Shown: positions 58,537 through 64,000 of the stretch, one piece after another
How the letters are laid out: every line of letters starts with the position of its first letter
Position numbering within the stretch: position 1 is the first letter of the stretch
NCBI RefSeq assembly: GCF_004337365.2
Contig: NZ_CP044016.1
Location: forward strand, 2,108,001-2,172,000
Length of the DNA: 64,000 nt
Reading direction: 5' to 3'
From: Rhizosphaericola mali
Lineage (GTDB): Bacteria > Bacteroidota > Bacteroidia > Chitinophagales > Chitinophagaceae
The notes under the pieces: model-generated
The model's database searches: none
What the model was told of the DNA's origin: nothing
What the model saw: only the letters and a program-made list of their open reading frames with translations
Position numbers and translations under genes: made by a program

Positions 58537-61500
58537 TTCCTAAAAAACGATTTTTATATTTCATAACTGACGCTTCCAATAGGAGCTGCTATTTTGATGG
58601 TTCTGCTATTCAAAAAACGAATATACCAACTCCATTATCAAATACTCCAGACGGCTGGAAAGATGTCGAGATTGCATTTGGAACAAACGACACCTATTTC
58701 TCATTACAAAGATCCTTTACCGTTCCTTTAAAATTTGTTGGTGATGGTGCTAAAGTATTGCGTTATTATATGCAAAATGGCAAAGGATATGAGGAGGAAC
58801 TGTACATTGTTATTCTGAAATGGGCGCAAGATACTGGCATTTACAAACTTGAATATAAAGGACGAATTGATTTAAGTAAATACTCCGATGATCCAAAAGA
58901 AGGTGTTACCTTAAACGCTATTGAAGGTGGTATTTTAGATTATCTTTCTTCACGTGCTGACACGGCTTATGACATCCTTTGCGACACCTACGCAACGGAT
59001 TATAGCAAGGTTGAGTTTGACGGAACATTACTACTTGATAGATTTTACTATCAGCAAACGGAAGATGGAACTACTCAATACTTAACTGGATATAAATTCT
59101 TTTACTCTATTCCGACTGTGTATGAAAAAAACGATGGAGATTCCGTTGGTGTAACTTACAATGATTCTACTCTATTTACTGGATATACTGGCGCAAAAAA
59201 TGCCAACTTCCCTAATGCGGCTGAAATGTATAATGGGGAAGACTTTATCTTTCAATCTTTGCAAGAAGATATAAAAGTAAATATCAATGGAGTCCTTTCT
59301 GTTCAAATGATTTACCAACAAGCAAGTTATAATTCAAATTATGTAAATAACAGAGTCTACGGATTTTCTATTTTAGTTACTTGGCCATTGCTTGATGGAT
59401 CCGGTTATGATATGAAAGAATATGAAATACAAAAACAGATTCTTTTAAGTAAATCTCAATTAGTTGGTTTTAATCTCAGTCAAACTATTGATGTTCCTGT
59501 AAATGGAAAAGTGTTTTTGATGATGAAGACCACTGGAGCGTCAAATGGCTATTCCATGCCAATTGGTGTTCAATTCAAACAATCAGATTTCACATTATCA
59601 TTCAATTCAAAAGCAATCAATTCTTCGTCGGTTGTACTTTCTCCATTGCAGTTACTCAAAGCAATAGTCAATAAAATGACTGATGGAAAATTCACAGCGG
59701 AAAGCAATTTCTTTACACAAAACGATAATATTGTTGCAACTTGTGGAGATTCTATTCGTAACACAGCTTATTCATCATCCTTATTGAATTACTACCTAAA
59801 TACTTCATTTAACGATTGGTTTCAATCCTATAATTCCATTTATAATTTAGGATTCAAGGTTATTGATAATGTACTTTGGGTTGAGCCAAAAGCGGATTTA
59901 TACGGAGGTGATACGATCTTGGATATTGGGGAGGTATCTTCTATTTTAGTCGAAACATGTACCGACTATTTGTGTAATACAATCAATTCTGGCTATCCAG
60001 CACAGGACTATGACGCCAAATCTGGTAAGTATGAATTTAATTCAGAAGCAGTTTGGACACTGCCTGTTACAACAGTTGAAAAAAACTATGATATTCGGTC
60101 AAAATATCGCGGTGATGCATTTGGTATTGAATTTATACGCGCAAATCTTACTTCTACCTCTAGTTCATCTGATACAGACACTACAGATAATGAAGGCGAT
60201 ACACAAGTATTTCTGATTAATACCGAAAAGACGGATACATACAAAACATTCTCTCAATCTGCGAGATTTTCAAACAGTGGTTATATTTGGTTTCCTTATT
60301 CATTAGATACAGAATTAGATCCACAATATCCACTGCTATCCTACTATCAAAAAGTATTTTCTGCTAGTAGAAAATTTACAGTTTCTGGATCAGCAAATAA
60401 TAATGGTTCATTCTATTCACTTGGAATAAATGGAGTTGGTGCAATCGATGAATCGCAAAAGATTGCTGGCATTTCAGTTACACAAAATGTAATTGACGAG
60501 ACAGCAACTTTAATTACAATCACATTTGATAATCCATTGAGAACCATTAGACGCGCTAATTATACATCAATAAATGGCGTATTGGATAATACGGTTTACA
60601 ATGTAGAGGACATGACACCAAAAAGACAAGTTTTGGCTCATGGAAATTATCTAAGATCGTTATTGTATCAGTTACCTTCGGATTCCATCACTTTATCAAG
60701 TAAGGATAAAAACCAAAATCTTGTTACTATTTTGAATGGAAAAACGATTTCAGAAAATGCAAGTGAGATTGTCAATTCCTTAGCAGATCCTTTATTTCTT
60801 CCATATATTTTTGAGTTTACCACAAAAGTTCCTTTGACATTTACAGAACTTTTCAATGCAGCGCCCAAAGGATTGATTAAATTTTCCTACAATGGACATG
60901 ATTTATATGCATTGCCAATAGGTACAATGAAATATAAACCGGCTACAGAAGAAACCCAATCCTGGAAGGTTCTATGTTCTGCCAAAACAGAATTAAACAC
61001 ATTATTCAATTTATCCGATTCTGGATTATTAATAACAGAAGGTATGCAAAATTCATTATTCATTTCTGATTTGAATCCAGTGCAATTTATTAGATATGGG
61101 TTCACTTTAAATGCTAAATATCATACGGCTAATGCCTACAAATTGCCATTTAGGGAACGTATTACAAGATTTATGGAACAACCTAAGTATGTACAGAAAT
61201 GGCAAACAAACGATACAATCAATTTACAATTCATTACTTATGGTTTACCGACGTTAGAAATTCAAATACTTGATCATGAAAGCAATGTTGTTTCTACTAA
61301 AATGGCGGCTTACATTGATGATACAGCACTCACATCACCATATCAAAAACAACAAATATCCATTCCATTAGGTGATTTTGAGGAAGGAATTTATGTTATG
61401 GCTATTATGGCCAATGGTACGTGTTTGGCATATTCTGAATGTATGAATATTGCAGAAGATTGGCCAGAAACATTACTTTTTGAATATTACAATAGTTTGA

Positions 61501-61967
61501 ATCGATTGAATGGATACTTTGCGAGTTGGAGACCATCGTTACGATGTGAAGGTTTACTCATGCCAACACAACCGGAAAGTGAATTTACTACCTATCAAGA
61601 TGATCAGGATAATAATCGAATGCTTTGGGGAATATCTACACCAACAAAGGTTTTATATATCGGAAATCAATATGGTGTTCCTGATTGGATGGCTTTAAAA
61701 TTAAATGAAGTCCTATTGCTTGATCGCGTTGCAATTGAATCCGATTTATATGCAAAACAGTCTGATTCAAAATTCAGTGCGCAAGATATAGAAGGATATC
61801 CGATGTCCTATTATTCGATAACACTTTCTCAATATGGCAATAAAGCCGGTTTAGATATTTCAGATACTGTAATTGGAGATACAAACCAAACAGCGGTTTA
61901 TACATTAGATGCTTCTGCTTTCGGTCAAGCGGAAGGTGTAATCTCAACAGAATTAAAAGAAGATTAA
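58533..61967 (+). CDS. Large tail-tip / baseplate protein
   Basis: 1,144 residues, beta-rich throughout, without a recognised enzymatic motif. It directly follows the tape measure, overlapping by 4 bp, the place of distal-tail and tip proteins in siphoviruses. A Ser/Thr/Asp-rich linker (TSSSSDTDTTDNEGDT) is near residue 550. It may combine Dit- and Tal-type functions in one chain. Confidence 0.65.
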   Translation: MIPKKRFLYFITDASNRSCYFDGSAIQKTNIPTPLSNTPDGWKDVEIAFGTNDTYFSLQRSFTVPLKFVGDGAKVLRYYMQNGKGYEEELYIVILKWAQDTGIYKLEYKGRIDLSKYSDDPKEGVTLNAIEGGILDYLSSRADTAYDILCDTYATDYSKVEFDGTLLLDRFYYQQTEDGTTQYLTGYKFFYSIPTVYEKNDGDSVGVTYNDSTLFTGYTGAKNANFPNAAEMYNGEDFIFQSLQEDIKVNINGVLSVQMIYQQASYNSNYVNNRVYGFSILVTWPLLDGSGYDMKEYEIQKQILLSKSQLVGFNLSQTIDVPVNGKVFLMMKTTGASNGYSMPIGVQFKQSDFTLSFNSKAINSSSVVLSPLQLLKAIVNKMTDGKFTAESNFFTQNDNIVATCGDSIRNTAYSSSLLNYYLNTSFNDWFQSYNSIYNLGFKVIDNVLWVEPKADLYGGDTILDIGEVSSILVETCTDYLCNTINSGYPAQDYDAKSGKYEFNSEAVWTLPVTTVEKNYDIRSKYRGDAFGIEFIRANLTSTSSSSDTDTTDNEGDTQVFLINTEKTDTYKTFSQSARFSNSGYIWFPYSLDTELDPQYPLLSYYQKVFSASRKFTVSGSANNNGSFYSLGINGVGAIDESQKIAGISVTQNVIDETATLITITFDNPLRTIRRANYTSINGVLDNTVYNVEDMTPKRQVLAHGNYLRSLLYQLPSDSITLSSKDKNQNLVTILNGKTISENASEIVNSLADPLFLPYIFEFTTKVPLTFTELFNAAPKGLIKFSYNGHDLYALPIGTMKYKPATEETQSWKVLCSAKTELNTLFNLSDSGLLITEGMQNSLFISDLNPVQFIRYGFTLNAKYHTANAYKLPFRERITRFMEQPKYVQKWQTNDTINLQFITYGLPTLEIQILDHESNVVSTKMAAYIDDTALTSPYQKQQISIPLGDFEEGIYVMAIMANGTCLAYSECMNIAEDWPETLLFEYYNSLNRLNGYFASWRPSLRCEGLLMPTQPESEFTTYQDDQDNNRMLWGISTPTKVLYIGNQYGVPDWMALKLNEVLLLDRVAIESDLYAKQSDSKFSAQDIEGYPMSYYSITLSQYGNKAGLDISDTVIGDTNQTAVYTLDASAFGQAEGVISTELKED

Positions 61968-61971
61968 TAAT

Positions 61972-63363
61972 ATGGCAGTTAATTTTAGTTTGGTCACTAG
62001 ACCATATACAACAGAAAATACCGTAAAGGTTGCACTTTATAAAACAGCATCACCAACTGTTGTATATAAATCACAAGAATTACAAGGACCACTTGAGCAA
62101 ACCGAGTGGGCTTTTCCTGGATTAGATATAGCCAACTACATCTGTAAAATATACGAAGTAACGGACGGATCTATAACACAAACATTTGATTCGTTTACAA
62201 TCGTACCAGCTAACAAAGGAGCCTATTTGATGAAAGAATCCATTTGGGTTACTGCTGGTGTAACAGATGGATTTAATAGTGGTGTTGACACAAATACAAT
62301 GGATGATTGGGCTGGTTGGGATATTATCGTCGAGCGTGAAGGTGGCGGAACAATGGTTGTAAATGATCAATATTTCTGGGATAAAACTTCTGGAACAATA
62401 ACACTTGCTTATCCTGGCGATGCTTTTGGAGTTGGAGAAAGACTCTTTATTCAATTTGTACCTCAACAAACGGATGATTCAACGGGTGGTATTCCAGAAA
62501 CATCTGGTTCTAGTATTGGATTTGGCACTTTGAAAACTATAAATGCTGATTATACGGTTTCAAGTTCTGATTTTGGCAATAAACTATTGGCACTAGATGG
62601 ACCAGATTTGTTTGCAGTAACACTTCCAGATATAAATACGATTACACCAAATCAAATACTCTATATAGAGGTCGGAATTGGCACAACTAAAAACATTCAA
62701 TTAAATACAGCATCTGGTCAAAATATTAGTTTTATTGATGGTGATCGTCAAACGCTTTATATAAATCAGAATGAATTTATAGCTATTTACAAACATCAAA
62801 TTTCAACTACACAAGCAAAATGGAGGATTCATAGTTTTCAAGGAAACTTCTTGCAAGTTGGACTTGAATGTGCTAGTTATGGCTCAAATATAACTGGAGG
62901 ATCTCCATTAAATAGAGTTCGCTTGGATGGTGCAAATTTGAATGTTAGTCAGTATGCAAGACTCTATAATGATTTTGTATTGAAACTTCCAACAAGTCAA
63001 GTAATTGACTATGCCAGTTGGACTACATCCGCTGCAACACAAGCAAAATATTCCTTAGCTAATGCAAACGGGATTTTCAGAACACCAAACCTTACAGGCC
63101 TATTTCTTAGAAATGCAATTAGTCCAGAAAGAACATCAGAGTTCCAAGCAACTCAGAACCTTTCACACTTCCATCCAATGACCGGTAATATCAATCCTTC
63201 AACGTCGGGAGAAGGTGGAATTATTGTAGGAAAGTTTACAGGTAAAGAGGCTATTAATGATGTGAATGTGCTAAACGGAACAGAGTATAGAACTATGGAA
63301 TTGAATGGTGGAGACGAAGCAAGACCAAACAATTATGCAGCACTCAAATTTATATATGTATAA
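61972..63363 (+). CDS. Tail fibre or receptor-binding protein with collar-like C-terminus
   Basis: 463 residues. The N-terminal part is beta-rich and may attach to the tail tip. The C-terminal FRTPNLTGLFLRNAISPERT, then NLSHFHPMTGNI and DEARPNNYAALKFIYV, matches the phage tail-collar pattern (R-x-P-N-x-x-G-x-F-x-R and R-P-x-N). Such domains form trimeric fibre tips that bind host surface glycans. Confidence 0.78.
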   Translation: MAVNFSLVTRPYTTENTVKVALYKTASPTVVYKSQELQGPLEQTEWAFPGLDIANYICKIYEVTDGSITQTFDSFTIVPANKGAYLMKESIWVTAGVTDGFNSGVDTNTMDDWAGWDIIVEREGGGTMVVNDQYFWDKTSGTITLAYPGDAFGVGERLFIQFVPQQTDDSTGGIPETSGSSIGFGTLKTINADYTVSSSDFGNKLLALDGPDLFAVTLPDINTITPNQILYIEVGIGTTKNIQLNTASGQNISFIDGDRQTLYINQNEFIAIYKHQISTTQAKWRIHSFQGNFLQVGLECASYGSNITGGSPLNRVRLDGANLNVSQYARLYNDFVLKLPTSQVIDYASWTTSAATQAKYSLANANGIFRTPNLTGLFLRNAISPERTSEFQATQNLSHFHPMTGNINPSTSGEGGIIVGKFTGKEAINDVNVLNGTEYRTMELNGGDEARPNNYAALKFIYV

Positions 63364-63365
63364 TA

Positions 63366-63401
63366 CTAATTTATTTAGCTTTTAAATACTAATTTTGTTA
63401 G
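63366..63401 (+). promoter_or_regulatory. Tandem CTAA-N5-TTAG sites before the last fibre gene
   Basis: CTAATTTATTTAG (63366-63378) and CTAATTTTGTTAG (63389-63401) start 23 bp apart, exactly as at 43811/43834. The second contains TAATTTTG, a -7-like box (63390-63397), and ends 3 bp before the next ATG. This suggests a separately controlled fibre gene. Confidence 0.65.
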
Positions 63402-63404
63402 CAA

Positions 63405-64000
63405 ATGACAGGTAAAAATATTATTTCAGTTGATAGTATTGATTCCTTGAGAAATATTTCAGGGACTACAAATATTGTAGTTTCAGTTATCTCAAATAAT
63501 AAATTAGTTTATTATACCTGGGATGATGCAAATACTACAGATGATGACACTACCATAATTAAGCCAAATTATTTCACAACTCAAGCCGGTAGATGGATAC
63601 AAATTGAATCTCCAGGAGGAAGTAATATAGAACTTGGAACAGGATTAACTACGGATACTGATGGAAAAGCAACACTAGATTTATCTTCTACAACACTAGT
63701 ACAACCTCAAATTCGAGCAGGTTTTTCAGTCAAAAAAAATGACGGCTCTTTGAACTTTACTTATAATTACCCTTACACAACAGGAGGATCCTACCAAATA
63801 GATAAGGGTTCACAGGTAGATATTACTTTATACTACAAATATCCTGGAGCGACAACAGGACAGGCTTTGCCAACATCCGTTACTGGTGATTTTAGTGTTT
63901 TGGCAGGGGCGGATACAGAAAGTGTTGTAGCAAATTTAAGTAGTATTGTGGCTTCCCGAACTTTACAAGTTATTTTGGCAAAGGCTAAAAGTGGCTTGAT
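63405..64000 (+). CDS. Tail-fibre-like protein, partial
   Basis: The first 198 codons of a gene that runs off the right edge. It opens TGKNIISVDSIDSLRNISGT and continues with YYTWDDANTTDDDTTIIKPN and TTQAGRWIQIESPGG, the pattern of phage tail-fibre/appendage N-terminal repeats. The rest is beta-rich. It has its own tandem upstream motif and may be a second receptor-binding protein. Confidence 0.7.
   Translation, partial: MTGKNIISVDSIDSLRNISGTTNIVVSVISNNKLVYYTWDDANTTDDDTTIIKPNYFTTQAGRWIQIESPGGSNIELGTGLTTDTDGKATLDLSSTTLVQPQIRAGFSVKKNDGSLNFTYNYPYTTGGSYQIDKGSQVDITLYYKYPGATTGQALPTSVTGDFSVLAGADTESVVANLSSIVASRTLQVILAKAKSGL

Larger units (their letters stand above)
17876..64000. mobile_element. Tailed-phage (siphovirus-like) prophage, left 46 kb
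   Basis: The element begins at the tRNA-Lys break and contains, in phage order, repressor, early, recombination, replication, accessory, terminase, portal, protease, HK97-type capsid, connector, tail tube, tape-measure and fibre genes. It runs past the right edge. No integrase, holin or endolysin was found in the window, so these should lie near the right end. Structural genes are full length, which argues that the prophage is not badly decayed. Confidence 0.93.

Noticed and set aside
1-64000. CRISPR array or retron/DGR reverse transcriptase
   Set aside because: No regularly spaced repeats with unique spacers and no reverse-transcriptase motif were seen.

Overview
The window is AT-rich bacterial DNA from a member of the Bacteroidota. 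A Chitinophagaceae-like host is my inference. The evidence is a SusC-type TonB-dependent receptor, TAnnTTTG-type -7 promoter boxes, little Shine-Dalgarno use on the chromosomal side, and the isomerase route of hexuronate catabolism. The window divides into a chromosomal pectin-use locus (about 1-17,830) and a large tailed-phage prophage (about 17,876 to beyond 64,000).

Pectin locus. A SusC-like receptor (cut by the window edge) is divergent from a LacI-type regulator. Two divergent pectinesterases follow; the second has one in-frame TGA. Next come an alpha/beta-hydrolase esterase, a GH28 polygalacturonase, a GH105 unsaturated rhamnogalacturonyl hydrolase, and a full intracellular uronate pathway: uxaB, uxaA, uxaC, kdgK, eda, a hexuronate MFS transporter and uxuA. 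Esterases strip methyl and probably acetyl groups, GH28 and GH105 release uronic acids, the transporter imports them, and the Uxa/Kdg/Eda enzymes convert them to pyruvate and glyceraldehyde 3-phosphate. Two near-identical palindromes, before the regulator/receptor and between the two pectinesterases, are the likely LacI-family operators.

Prophage. It is inserted in the 3' half of a tRNA-Lys(CTT) gene, and a 42-nt 3' fragment remains at the left junction. From left to right: a leftward group of envelope or secreted genes; an XRE repressor with tandem operators; small early genes; a 127-nt tRNA-like RNA; a recombination module (SbcC-like ATPase, HNH protein, RecT, MBL-fold protein, DnaQ-like exonuclease, NinB-like protein); a replication module (SF2 helicase, initiator with internal 12-bp iterons, DnaB); a nucleotide/thiol-chemistry cluster (ASCH, DUF4031, PAPS-reductase-like, nuclease); an accessory region with genes on both strands, hairpins and secreted proteins (about 35.9-41.1 kb); and then packaging, head and tail genes (terminase, Com-like zinc finger, portal, protease, HK97 capsid, connectors, tail tube, tape measure, tail and fibre proteins). 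No tail sheath is seen, so a long non-contractile (siphovirus-like) tail is likely. Integrase, lysis genes and the right attachment site are not in the window.

The most interesting signals are: a CTAA-N5-TTAG inverted repeat at three late-gene starts, in tandem 23 bp apart at two of them; a Mu Com-like protein followed by a long hairpin directly before the portal gene; the non-standard tRNA-like RNA; iterons inside the initiator gene; QxxLF clamp-binding motifs in at least four phage proteins; an SSB-like DDLPF tip on the phage DnaB; and a methyltransferase gene bounded by 13-bp direct repeats.
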